A DNA stretch of 44,647 nucleotides from positions 1-44,647 of the forward strand of contig JAIKYR010000038.1 of NCBI GenBank assembly GCA_024682995.1. The letters are read 5' to 3'. The translations under genes and the position numbers were made by a program. The stretch's first letter is position 1. Every line of letters begins with the position of its first letter. The notes under the pieces were generated by a model, which saw only the letters and a list, made by a program, of their open reading frames with translations, did no database searches and was not told the origin of the DNA. The stretch comes from Bacteroidales bacterium. GTDB taxonomy: Bacteria; Bacteroidota; Bacteroidia; Bacteroidales; WCHB1-69. Shown here piece by piece: positions 9,534 through 17,855 of the stretch.

Positions 9534-9770
9534 TTACACATCATCATTATCCTTTTCCTTTCGGGTGCGGGCATTTACCACCAAATCCATCAGAATATAT
9601 CCCGTCAAAATGCCCCACAAAGCCATCAGAAATGGATTACTTTTCAGTATCTGGTCACTATATTGTCCGCTTTTTGCCCAATATATCATGCTCAACCCGC
9701 ATCCCACTACCATTCCGATGATGTGGAACCAGTTGAAATTTTTCTTCAAAAATTCATTCATTTTGTCCAT
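9534..9770 (-). CDS. Small two-helix membrane protein, hypothetical
   Basis: A 78-residue protein with two hydrophobic segments (about 14-29 and 46-63) and a charged C-terminal tail (RTRKEKDNDD). It lies 15 bp downstream of the CarboxypepD_reg-like gene on the same strand, so the two are probably co-transcribed. Short membrane proteins of this layout are common in Bacteroidota and are annotated only by DUF numbers (possibly DUF6132, from memory, not confirmed). Coding is supported by the orderly membrane topology and by its position in the operon. No function can be assigned. Confidence 0.7.
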   Translation of the reverse strand: MDKMNEFLKKNFNWFHIIGMVVGCGLSMIYWAKSGQYSDQILKSNPFLMALWGILTGYILMDLVVNARTRKEKDNDDV

Positions 9771-9785
9771 TATAAAAGAAAAACA

Positions 9786-10562
9786 TTACTCCTGCTTCAT
9801 CTTAGCATACTGATAATCGTAGTACTTTGTCTTGATTTTGGATCGTATCTCCTCATCACTCATTCTTACTATATCATAATAACTGAAATGACAGTACATC
9901 ATAAAATTCAACAATTCTTCACCCTCCAAACCAGTCAGACGGCTTACTATTTCGCGATTGTATTTGTTCTGCACCCTGTCAACTTCCTCTTCCGAAGCCA
10001 CCATCTCCTGATAAAGTCTGTTCATCTTGGATTTGCGGCTGTATTTGTCATAAAGGAAGCTGATCGGCGACATGGTCATGGTACCACCCAACGACAAAAT
10101 ATTTCCATTAGGTTTATATGTGGCATTGGCTTTCTGCTCCTTTGTAAGTTCCAAATCCTCCATCCTTTTGTAATATTCCGGCAAAGTAAGACCAACAATA
10201 TCTTTTTTGAAACCTTCGTAAGAAGGATTTAACGCAATAATGCGCACCTCCTTCAACATTGTAGCTTTGTAGTACAGGAAAAAATCCTCAGCCCCGTAAA
10301 AAATTGTTTTGTTTACCTCCACCACTAACTGGCGGTATATGGATTTGGATATGACCAGCGTGTCATGCAGCGACACGCGCATAGTGAAGCGCCCGTCTTT
10401 GTCCGTAAAAGCAAACTTCTGTGTATTCATATTGTAAATACTGGCACCTGCCAGCGGCTGGTACGTGATGCCGTCAAACACCCTCGAAGAGTATTGTTTC
10501 TGCTGGGACCACCCCAACGAAACAAACCCTAAAAACAAAACCAGTAATAACCATTTTTTCAT
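9786..10562 (-). CDS. Secreted CarboxypepD_reg-like domain protein
   Basis: A 258-residue exported protein: signal peptide (residues 1-19, MKKWLLLVLFLG..., cleavage after SLGWSQ), then a beta-sandwich carboxypeptidase regulatory-like domain (about 22-105) with the usual pattern FDGITYQPLAGASIYN...FTDKDGRFTM. The remaining 150 residues are charged and mostly helical with no recognised domain. In this phylum such N-terminal domains occur on TonB-dependent receptors and on stand-alone periplasmic proteins; this one has no plug or barrel. Its promoter element ends only five bases before the ATG, so the mRNA may be nearly leaderless. Followed by a small membrane protein gene. Confidence 0.8.
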   Translation of the reverse strand: MKKWLLLVLFLGFVSLGWSQQKQYSSRVFDGITYQPLAGASIYNMNTQKFAFTDKDGRFTMRVSLHDTLVISKSIYRQLVVEVNKTIFYGAEDFFLYYKATMLKEVRIIALNPSYEGFKKDIVGLTLPEYYKRMEDLELTKEQKANATYKPNGNILSLGGTMTMSPISFLYDKYSRKSKMNRLYQEMVASEEEVDRVQNKYNREIVSRLTGLEGEELLNFMMYCHFSYYDIVRMSDEEIRSKIKTKYYDYQYAKMKQE

Positions 10563-10567
10563 CGCTG

Positions 10568-10575
10568 CAAAAATA
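10568..10575 (-). promoter_or_regulatory. -7 promoter element (TATTTTTG) almost touching the start codon
   Basis: The minus strand reads TATTTTTG and ends five bases before the ATG at 10562. Transcription would begin at or next to the start codon. Confidence 0.55.
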
Positions 10576-10713
10576 GGAAAAAAGTCTATGTATCAGTATT
10601 ATGTACTATTTTCAACAATCAAATGTTAATAATTAGAGGTATAAATGTCTTATCAGCAAGTTACATCTTGAAAACTTTGTGCATTCTTTTTCATAAAATT
10701 ATTATCCACAATT

Positions 10714-10739
10714 AGGGGGTCAATATAAACCCCTTTTTT
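10714..10739 (+). terminator. Orphan terminator-like hairpin
   Basis: AGGGG pairs with CCCCT across a loop and is followed by TTTTTT on the plus strand. No plus-strand gene precedes it, so it may end a small RNA or be fortuitous. Confidence 0.35.
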
Positions 10740-11025
10740 CAACAAAAATTATTTTTTAAAAGTCATTATTTATCAACTGATAAATTTTTGATGGATTTTA
10801 CCGAGTGTATTATCCTTTTGAATGAGAGCATTTTAAAATGCTAATTTTTGTTAATATGATGTTGATTATTTTTCATAACTCAAAAAAGCAAGGAAAAGGC
10901 CAAATTTTTTTTCACGGTATCAACAGGCTAAATTATATATCATAATAAAATTAAAAGGGAAAATTTTAAAGGATATAGGCATAAAAAAGCAAAAAAAATT
11001 CATCATCCCTAACCATATATTTTTG

Positions 11026-11033
11026 TATTTTTG
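11026..11033 (+). promoter_or_regulatory. -7 promoter element (TATTTTTG) of the rpiB-mnmG run
   Basis: TATTTTTG lies 27 bp before the rpiB ATG. The seven genes that follow overlap or nearly touch, so this may be the main promoter of an 8.7-kb transcription unit. Confidence 0.6.
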
Positions 11034-11059
11034 CGGCCTTATAAATATAATTACAAGGT

Positions 11060-11497
11060 ATGAAAGTTTTAATCGCTTCCGATCATGCGGGATTTGAGCT
11101 GAAGGAGCAGCTGAAGCAGCGGTTCCAGGCGGATTTTGATTTTGAGGATTTAGGTACATTTTCCAATGAAAGTGTTGATTATCCGGATTTTGCCCATAAA
11201 TTGGCTGAAAAAATATCGGATAAATCCTATCAATACGGAGTATTGATATGCGGAACAGGCAACGGGATGGCAATGAGTGCCAACAAGCATGCTGACATCC
11301 GGGCTGGGCTTTGCTGGTCGAAGGAGATTGCCGCCTTGGTACGGCAGCATAACAACGCCAACATTCTGGTTATGCCGGCACGCTTCATTCCGGCGGAGAC
11401 CGCCTATGATATTTTTGAAACTTTCTTCCATACCGATTTTGAGGGAGGACGCCATCAGCGCCGTATTGATAAAATAAACATCAGTCATGGAGAATAA
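11060..11497 (+). CDS. rpiB: Ribose 5-phosphate isomerase B
   Basis: Interconverts ribose 5-phosphate and ribulose 5-phosphate in the pentose phosphate pathway. The 145-residue length is normal for RpiB/LacAB. Visible family features are the N-terminal IASDHAGFELK box, the catalytic cysteine in LICGTGNGMAM (about residues 63-73), followed by ANKH and RAGLCWS, and the conserved HNNANIL stretch near residue 98. It heads a plus-strand run of seven genes and overlaps the start of the next gene by 11 bp, indicating translational coupling. No other pentose phosphate genes are adjacent. Confidence 0.95.
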   Translation: MKVLIASDHAGFELKEQLKQRFQADFDFEDLGTFSNESVDYPDFAHKLAEKISDKSYQYGVLICGTGNGMAMSANKHADIRAGLCWSKEIAALVRQHNNANILVMPARFIPAETAYDIFETFFHTDFEGGRHQRRIDKINISHGE

Positions 11498-12581
11498 CTT
11501 GCAAGGAATCGATTACATAGAGTTGCGGGAAAAAGCCAATTTTCTCCGGTATTCCTTCGTGGAGGAGATTGAAAAGCATTTGCTTTCCATCGAATCCAAC
11601 TTTTTGGATCATGGGATGAATGTGCGTTGGGTGCAGAATGAGGATAATTTGTGCCAGTCAATAGCCGATCTTCTTCCGCAAAAACAGTATAATAGAGTGG
11701 GTTTTGATTTGCCTAAGATTCCTGATTATTTCAATAGGACAGGTAATTTGGTGCAGCAGAGTACGATAGAGTCGGTGACCAATAAGGAGGCTGAAATAGA
11801 TACGCTGGTAGTGAATGCTGATTTTGCGTTTTCCTCCAACGGATCCTTGGTCTTTGTGGATAAAGCTTCCCGCGACTGTTTTAATATGGTAAATAATATT
11901 ATCGTCATTCTCAATATTGAAGATATTTTAATTTCACACGAGCATCTTTCCCTCTTTTTATTGCTTAAAAATAAAAATGGAAAATTTCCAAAGGATATTA
12001 AAATCATAAGCAAACCATTTGAACGTATAGAAGCAGATGCTTTTCAATCGTCTGAAACGCTGGGTTATTCAAAGAAACCCGTTAAAATATCTGTTTTGCT
12101 ATATGAAAATGGTATGTCTGAAATGTTGAATGATGTTTCCTTGCGCGATTCGTTATATTGCATAAAATGCGGACGTTGTATGGATGTTTGTCCAGTAGCC
12201 AACGCTTCCAACAAGATGTCGCCCATCGATTTGATCAAAACAAATTGTGTGGAAACATCCTCCAAACGTGCCGCTATTTTCCAGCAGACTACCCTTTGTG
12301 GCAATTGTCAGGATGTTTGCCCGGTAAATATCCCCATGACCGATATGCTCATTTATGAGATGAATTTGGTGAATGGAATAAGTAACTATAGCCGAAACAA
12401 GCAGCTGAACACAATTTTTTCAAAACGTAGCAAATTAAACCAATTTAACAAACCGCTGTTCCGTTATATCTTTGTGAAAAGATTTTTTGGAAAATCGAAG
12501 ATGCTATACAACTATTTCAAGAATCAGAACAACATTTTCTACAATATAGTTCGAAATAATCCCGAACAATCCGATGAATAA
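11487..12581 (+). CDS. LutB-like LUD domain protein with 4Fe-4S motifs
   Basis: A 364-residue cytoplasmic protein. Residues about 40-205 resemble the LUD (DUF162) domain of LutB/LutC, and the C-terminal part holds two iron-sulfur motifs: C-x2-C-x2-C-x3-CP at Cys225, 228, 231 and 235, and CGNC-x3-CP at Cys271, 274 and 278, with Cys254 between them. LutB proteins take part in L-lactate oxidation with LutA and LutC. Here neither partner is adjacent, the protein is about 100 residues shorter than typical LutB, and the usual TGTLVL-type loop of LUD domains reads SNGSLVFVD. A lactate role is therefore uncertain. It overlaps rpiB by 11 bp and the DUF4175 gene by 8 bp. Confidence 0.75.
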   Translation: MENNLQGIDYIELREKANFLRYSFVEEIEKHLLSIESNFLDHGMNVRWVQNEDNLCQSIADLLPQKQYNRVGFDLPKIPDYFNRTGNLVQQSTIESVTNKEAEIDTLVVNADFAFSSNGSLVFVDKASRDCFNMVNNIIVILNIEDILISHEHLSLFLLLKNKNGKFPKDIKIISKPFERIEADAFQSSETLGYSKKPVKISVLLYENGMSEMLNDVSLRDSLYCIKCGRCMDVCPVANASNKMSPIDLIKTNCVETSSKRAAIFQQTTLCGNCQDVCPVNIPMTDMLIYEMNLVNGISNYSRNKQLNTIFSKRSKLNQFNKPLFRYIFVKRFFGKSKMLYNYFKNQNNIFYNIVRNNPEQSDE

Positions 12582-15500
12582 CACAAACCAGCAGATATTA
12601 CAGGAGAAAGTACGGCAGTTTGTAAAGAAATACTATCTGAACAAACTGTACAAAGGCGGAATTATATTCGTGCTGATTGTAATGGGCGTGTTCATAGCCT
12701 TTTCGCTGTTCGAATACTTCTCTTACTCAAATACGGTGGTGAGATCCGTTCTCTTCTACACATTTATTGGGGTAGGATTACTGACGTTGGTTTTCTATAT
12801 ACTTATTCCGATTGCGAAACTGGCGGGTTTGGGCAAGCAGCTTACCAATAAGGAAATAGCGTCCATTATAGGCAAGCATTTCCATGAAATTGATGACAAG
12901 TTGTTGAATACGTTTGAGTTGCAGCAACAACTCGAAAAAGGGGAATATAAGAGTTACGAACTTCTGTCGGCGGCCATTGATTCCAAAATTGATTCTTTCA
13001 AAACCTATTCTTTCGTGCAGGCCGTGCCTGTGAAGAAAACCCGGAAGATTGCGCGCTGGGCATTAATCCCATTGGCCATATTCCTGTTGCTGTTTTCCAT
13101 CAAGAGCGAATTGTTTACGGAACCTACCAAACGTATTGTTCATCACACCCAGGTGTATGAAAAGCCTGCCCCCTACTCTTTCTCTGTTATGAATGAGAAA
13201 CTTACGGCTTTTCAACACGATGATTTCACAGTGAATGTGAAAGTGGAGGGGTCGGAAATTCCCGAAGAGGTATATATTCGTTTCAACAACCGTAGCTTCA
13301 AATGTGAGAAATTATCCAACACGGATTTTTCCTATACGTTTTCCAATATGCAAAAAAACACAGATTTCCAATTTGTTACCGAAGAAGTGGAGTCTGTAGT
13401 CTATACGGTTTCTGTGCTACCGAAGCCGGTTACGTTAGGATTTGTCATGGAACTGCATTATCCTACTTATCTTAACAAGCCCGATGATGTGATGGACAAC
13501 GTGGGCAATGCCACAGTGCCTGAAGGTACGGTCATCAATTGGGTTTTCTACACCAAAAATTCTGATAATCTGTTTTTTATTGTTCAGGATAAAGAAAATG
13601 TCTTGACTTCTGAAAATGACAATTATGCCGTAAAAATGGTGGCAAAAAACAGTTTTACCTACTCAATTTACAATAAAAACAAATATTTTACAGGAAAAGA
13701 TACGCTAACGGATGAAATTACCGTCATTAAGGATATGTATCCGGAAATTTTTGTCCAAAGTCAGCGTGATTCCTCTTATCAGGACAGAATCTATTTTAAA
13801 GGCAATATAAAGGACGATTACGGATTTTCGGGCCTTCGCTTCGTTTATACCAAATACGACGCTGACGGCAAGGTTTTGGAGACAAATAAGAGCATTCCCA
13901 TCAACATCCAATCGAATGTCACCATTCAGGATTTCTATTATTATTGCGATCCCAACACGTTTGATTTGAATCCGGGTGAAAAGATTGATTATTATTTCAT
14001 TGTTTCCGATAATGATGGAGTGAATGGGCATAAATCGAGTAAAACATCGCCTTCCACATTCAAAATCAAGTCGTTGGATGAAATTAACGACGATATAGAA
14101 AAGAGTGAACAGCAGACGAAATCCGGTTTCAATGAATTATTGGAGGAATCCACACAGCTGATGAAGGACATTGACAAGCTGCAGAAGCAGATGCTGCAGG
14201 AGAAGGATTTGTCGTGGCAGGATAAGAAAAAGCTGGAGAAGCTTATGGAGCAGTACAAGGAATTGCAGGATAAAATCAATGAATTGCAGCAGAAAAACGA
14301 GAATCAGAACACATTAGAGAGCCAATATAAGAATATTGACCAGGATATTATCAAGAAACAGCAGGAATTGCAGAAGCGCATGGATCAGATTCTTTCGGAT
14401 GAGATGAAGGAGATGATGCAGAAATTGCAGAATATGATGCAGCAGGGCAATAAGGATCAGATTCAGAAGCAGATGCAGAAGATGAAGAACAATACGGAAG
14501 ACATAAATAAAACCTTGGATCAGCAGTTGCAGCTTTACAAGCAGTTGGAAGTGGAGAAGAAGTTGAATGAGGCTGTAAAAGATTTGCGTGATTTGTCGTT
14601 AGAATTGCAGCAAAATGCCGTCAAAACGAATGACAAGAATCAGAATAAGGACAAATTGAAGCAGGAACAGCAAAAGATTCAGGACAAATACAATCAGATT
14701 AAGGAGGATTTGAAAGAGTTGCAGAAACTGAATCAGGAGTTGGAGGACCCGACAAAGTTCAAGAGCACGGAAGAGTTGCAGAAAGATGCCGACCAGCAGT
14801 TGCAGCAAGGAAGACAGAATCTGGATCGTAACAATCGTCAGAAATCAGCTGAAAACCAGCAGAAAGCGGCGGAAGACATGGATAAGATCGCCAACCAGTT
14901 GGAACAGGATTTCAACGAAAGCGAACTTGAAGACGTATCGGAGGATATTGAGACACTGCGTCAGATTTTGGACAATTTGGTGAAGATTTCCTTCAATCAA
15001 GAGGAGGTTTTGGAAAAAACGAAGCGCACCAAAGCGCAATCGGCAATGGTTTCTGACATCTCCACGAAGCAGCATCAGGTCAAGAATAACATGAAAATTA
15101 TAGAGGATTCATTGAATGCCTTGGCCAGACGTCAGATGTCGGTTAAACCGTTTATTCAGACAGAACTATCTAAAATACAAGATTATATAAGTTCCTCTGT
15201 AGAAAATATTCAGGAAAGACGGATGTCGAATGCAGCCTCCGACCAGCAGTTCACGCTCACATCGATGAACAATTTAGCCTTGATGCTGAATGAGTCTATG
15301 AAGGAGATGCAGAAGAAGAAGAGCGAATGCAAGAGCAAATGTAACAAATCGGGCAACGGATCCTGTAGTAAGCCTGGTGGTAAGGGTAAAAGCAAGAAGA
15401 CATCGGCCCGCGAGTTGCAACAGCAGCTGAACCGCCAAATGGAGGCCATGAAGAAATCCATGGACCAACAGGGAAAACAGGGCCAGAGCAGCCAGCAGAA

Positions 15501-15927
15501 GCAATGGAGTGAACAATTCGCTAAGATGGCCGCGCAGCAGGAAGCCATCCGCAAGATGTTGGAAGATTACAATAACGCCCAAAAATCGCAGAATGGGGTA
15601 GGAGACAAGTCTTTGGAACAGCTGATAAACGACATGAAGAAGACGGAGAACGAGCTTGTGAACCGCACGTTGACTCAGCAGACTATCCAGCGGCAACAGT
15701 CGATAACCACACGTTTGTTGCAAAGCGAGCGGGCGGAAATGGAGCGTGAGAAGGACGAGGAGCGCAAGTCGAACGAGGCGCGCCAGACCCCACGTCTGAA
15801 TCCGCCGAAGGACTGGAAGTTTGATGCGGAAAAGACACACCAGAACGAAATGCTGCGCTCGGTTCCCGCCAACCTGAACTATTATTATAAAGAAAAGGCA
15901 AACACCTATTTTTATAACATTGATTAA
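12574..15927 (+). CDS. DUF4175 family large membrane-anchored coiled-coil protein
   Basis: A 1117-residue protein recognised as the Bacteroidota DUF4175 family. It has three hydrophobic segments near the N-terminus (about residues 28-48, 58-85 and 160-178), an ordered region rich in beta strand to about residue 510, then a very long Gln/Lys/Glu-rich coiled-coil part (about 515-900) made of repeated KLQKQM-, LQDK- and QQNLQ-like heptads. A short Cys/Gly/Lys-rich linker (CKSKCNKSGNGSC) lies near residue 925. The C-terminus is polar. The function of the family is not established; the layout suggests a structural envelope protein. It is embedded in a translation-coupled run with rpiB, the LUD protein, ybeY and mnmG. 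Confidence 0.85.
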   Translation: MNNTNQQILQEKVRQFVKKYYLNKLYKGGIIFVLIVMGVFIAFSLFEYFSYSNTVVRSVLFYTFIGVGLLTLVFYILIPIAKLAGLGKQLTNKEIASIIGKHFHEIDDKLLNTFELQQQLEKGEYKSYELLSAAIDSKIDSFKTYSFVQAVPVKKTRKIARWALIPLAIFLLLFSIKSELFTEPTKRIVHHTQVYEKPAPYSFSVMNEKLTAFQHDDFTVNVKVEGSEIPEEVYIRFNNRSFKCEKLSNTDFSYTFSNMQKNTDFQFVTEEVESVVYTVSVLPKPVTLGFVMELHYPTYLNKPDDVMDNVGNATVPEGTVINWVFYTKNSDNLFFIVQDKENVLTSENDNYAVKMVAKNSFTYSIYNKNKYFTGKDTLTDEITVIKDMYPEIFVQSQRDSSYQDRIYFKGNIKDDYGFSGLRFVYTKYDADGKVLETNKSIPINIQSNVTIQDFYYYCDPNTFDLNPGEKIDYYFIVSDNDGVNGHKSSKTSPSTFKIKSLDEINDDIEKSEQQTKSGFNELLEESTQLMKDIDKLQKQMLQEKDLSWQDKKKLEKLMEQYKELQDKINELQQKNENQNTLESQYKNIDQDIIKKQQELQKRMDQILSDEMKEMMQKLQNMMQQGNKDQIQKQMQKMKNNTEDINKTLDQQLQLYKQLEVEKKLNEAVKDLRDLSLELQQNAVKTNDKNQNKDKLKQEQQKIQDKYNQIKEDLKELQKLNQELEDPTKFKSTEELQKDADQQLQQGRQNLDRNNRQKSAENQQKAAEDMDKIANQLEQDFNESELEDVSEDIETLRQILDNLVKISFNQEEVLEKTKRTKAQSAMVSDISTKQHQVKNNMKIIEDSLNALARRQMSVKPFIQTELSKIQDYISSSVENIQERRMSNAASDQQFTLTSMNNLALMLNESMKEMQKKKSECKSKCNKSGNGSCSKPGGKGKSKKTSARELQQQLNRQMEAMKKSMDQQGKQGQSSQQKQWSEQFAKMAAQQEAIRKMLEDYNNAQKSQNGVGDKSLEQLINDMKKTENELVNRTLTQQTIQRQQSITTRLLQSERAEMEREKDEERKSNEARQTPRLNPPKDWKFDAEKTHQNEMLRSVPANLNYYYKEKANTYFYNID

Positions 15928-15938
15928 AAACCACGAAT

Positions 15939-16346
15939 ATGATCAATATAACATTATCCGATTTGGACAGGACATCCATCTATCCGCAGACGTTGCAGAC
16001 GATAGAGGACTTTTGTGATGAATATCGCATAGAAAATGATTTCGGAATCATTTCTACAGCCAATCAGGAAGTTATAGATTTCCTGTCTAATTATTTCGTG
16101 GATTTTTGTGTGGAATTTTCCATTGATGCCGACAATCAGGAACTAACCATATCCTATTTATCGCATGAGCCTGTATTTCAAGAAATTAACTCATACGACA
16201 GAGATCGTAAGATTATTCAAAAACTAACGGATAATTTTGAGGTTTCATCTGATTTTAAATCAGTTAGATTGAATTTTCACGTGAAACCAAAGTTTGAAGT
16301 GGAGCGTAATATTCGTCAGAAGGTTGCCAAAACCGTTTATATGTAA
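15939..16346 (+). CDS. Small protein, possible degenerate RsbW/HATPase-like fold
   Basis: A 135-residue soluble acidic protein lying 11 bp after the DUF4175 gene and 1 bp before the SGNH gene. The order DUF4175, small protein, ybeY, mnmG recalls Bacteroidota loci where the small protein is labelled an ATP-binding (anti-sigma kinase-like) protein. The alternation of helix (NQEVIDFLSNYFVDFC, about 41-57) and strands (EFSIDADNQELTISYL) is compatible with this fold, but I do not see the N box or the DxGxG box needed for ATP binding. If related, it has lost catalysis. Otherwise it is hypothetical. Confidence 0.6.
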   Translation: MINITLSDLDRTSIYPQTLQTIEDFCDEYRIENDFGIISTANQEVIDFLSNYFVDFCVEFSIDADNQELTISYLSHEPVFQEINSYDRDRKIIQKLTDNFEVSSDFKSVRLNFHVKPKFEVERNIRQKVAKTVYM

Positions 16347-16347
16347 T

Positions 16348-17403
16348 ATGAGACGAGTTCTATTTTTTCTGTTTTTCTTTTTCCTATTCACATCCGTCAC
16401 ATTTGCCCAACGTGTGTTGTTTGTCGGTAACAGTTACACGGCGGTAAACGATTTGCCGGCTATGGTGTCGTCGATAGCTGGAATGATGGGGGAGAGTTTG
16501 ATGTATGAAACAAGTGCGCCGGGCGGATGCACTTTCCAAGGTCATCTTACACAATCGGCCCAATACATCCAGCAAGGTGGTTGGGACGTTGTGGTTTTAC
16601 AGGAACAGAGTCAGCTGCCCTCGTTTCCGTATAACCAGTTTATGAATGAATCCTATCCGTATGCGCAGCAGCTGTGCCAGATGATTCGCCAGTATAATCC
16701 GGAAGCCCGTATTGTTTTTTATATGACCTGGGGCCGCAAGAATGGCGATTCGCAAAATGCACAATACTATCCTGTATTGGGCACGTATGCGGGTATGGAC
16801 AGTCTGTTACGGGCTCGTTACATGCAGATGGCGCAAGACAATCACGCACAAGTGTCGCCCGTGGGAGCGGTATGGCATCATATCCGCAATCATTATCCGC
16901 AAATTGAGTTGTATCAGTCTGACGAAAGCCATCCGTCTTTGTATGGAACGTATGCAGCAGCCTGCTGTTTTTATACGGTGCTTTATCATAAAGACCCCAT
17001 GGAAATTCAATATACGCCGGAGATTGATGCGCAATATGCCGACCTGATTCGGCAATCGGCAAAAGCAGTGGCATACGATTCGTTAAACACATGGTTATTC
17101 ATAGAAGAGCCAGATACAACACAAACATCGGACACGGTTGGCGTGGAGTATTTTACTATACCGGAAATTACTTTGTATCCGAATCCGACGCAAGAATGGC
17201 TTTTTGTGGAGACCACAGCCCAAAACGAAATTAATAATATCAGAATCTTTACCGTTGAGGGAATAGAAGTGTCTTCTATAAGACTGGTGACCGGTAATAA
17301 AACCAAAGTGGATGTGCGAAATCTTCCTTCGGGTATTTATTTGCTTGAGATCGTGCGTCGTGACGGTAACAGATTTGTGAAACAGTTTGTAAAATCCCGA
17401 TAG
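16348..17403 (+). CDS. Secreted SGNH/GDSL-type hydrolase with T9SS sorting domain
   Basis: The start taken is the ATG at 16348, because it opens directly into a signal peptide (MRRVLFFLFFFFLFTSVTFAQ); an upstream in-frame ATG at 16294 would lie inside the previous gene. The 351-residue protein carries an SGNH hydrolase-like domain: block I LFVGNSYT (Ser29), a block with TSAPGG around 55-60, and a C-terminal DESHPS box holding the Asp/His pair. The last 75 residues form a T9SS type A sorting domain (YPNPTQEWLFV... KVDVRNLPSGIYLLEI...FVKQFVKSR). The enzyme should be exported across the outer membrane; its substrate (acyl ester or acetyl-sugar) is unknown. Its stop abuts the ybeY ATG. Confidence 0.85.
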   Translation: MRRVLFFLFFFFLFTSVTFAQRVLFVGNSYTAVNDLPAMVSSIAGMMGESLMYETSAPGGCTFQGHLTQSAQYIQQGGWDVVVLQEQSQLPSFPYNQFMNESYPYAQQLCQMIRQYNPEARIVFYMTWGRKNGDSQNAQYYPVLGTYAGMDSLLRARYMQMAQDNHAQVSPVGAVWHHIRNHYPQIELYQSDESHPSLYGTYAAACCFYTVLYHKDPMEIQYTPEIDAQYADLIRQSAKAVAYDSLNTWLFIEEPDTTQTSDTVGVEYFTIPEITLYPNPTQEWLFVETTAQNEINNIRIFTVEGIEVSSIRLVTGNKTKVDVRNLPSGIYLLEIVRRDGNRFVKQFVKSR

Positions 17404-17820
17404 ATGATAATATTTAATCCATTCGAAGTAATGGGTATAAACCTAACTCTCCTTCACAAGCAATGGTTGAAGCGAGTGATCCGGAATGAAGGTCTTGTTC
17501 CCGGTGATTTGGAATATGTGTTTTGCTCGGACGAGGAGATGCTGCAATGGAACGTGCAGTTTCTTCAACACGACACCTATACTGATATCATTACATTCGA
17601 CAATAGGGTGGGGGACTTGGTTTCGGGAAATATCATAATTAGTATAGACCGGATCGCCGACAATGCAAAATCGTTTGGCGTTTCGGTGGAGGAGGAGCTG
17701 ATGCGGGTGCTGGTTCACGGGGTATTGCATCTTTGTGGCTACCCCGACAAAAAGCCGGAAGAGGCCGTTGTGATGCGTCAGAAGGAGAATGAGGCGTTAG
17801 CGGTTTTACACACAATGTGA
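17404..17820 (+). CDS. ybeY: Endoribonuclease YbeY (rRNA maturation factor)
   Basis: A 138-residue metal-dependent RNase that matures 16S rRNA and takes part in ribosome quality control. The zinc-site motif reads [12 protein letters not shown] near residues 102-113: the first two histidines are conserved, while the third metal ligand of the classical HGxLHLxGYDH motif is replaced by P-D-K. Related Bacteroidota proteins, as I recall, also carry a D-K there. The substrate-binding stretch [15 protein letters not shown] (about 51-65) matches the family. The start codon follows the SGNH stop directly, and its end overlaps the longest possible mnmG frame by 4 bp. Confidence 0.92.
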   Translation: MIIFNPFEVMGINLTLLHKQWLKRVIRNEGLVPGDLEYVFCSDEEMLQWNVQFLQHDTYTDIITFDNRVGDLVSGNIIISIDRIADNAKSFGVSVEEELMRVLVHGVLHLCGYPDKKPEEAVVMRQKENEALAVLHTM

Positions 17821-17855
17821 TTTTTCAACAGATTCAAAATAATGATGTTATAAAA

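Larger units (their letters stand above)
10563..11059. other. AT-rich divergent intergenic region with DnaA box and palindromes (oriC-like or regulatory)
   Basis: A 497-bp gap between two divergent genes. It contains a perfect DnaA-box sequence TTATCCACA (10702-10710), several looser TTnTCAACA-like sites (near 10609, 10736 and 10914), an inverted repeat TTTATCA/TGATAAA (10769-10784) and a 16-bp perfect palindrome AGCATTTTAAAATGCT (10827-10842). Promoter elements for the flanking genes sit at each edge. An unpaired terminator-like hairpin lies at 10714-10739. No protein-coding gene is convincing here. It could be a replication origin, but one perfect DnaA box is weak evidence. Confidence 0.35.

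Noticed and set aside
16294..16347. Upstream ATG for the SGNH hydrolase
   Set aside because: It would lie inside the previous gene and put 18 polar residues before a clear signal peptide.
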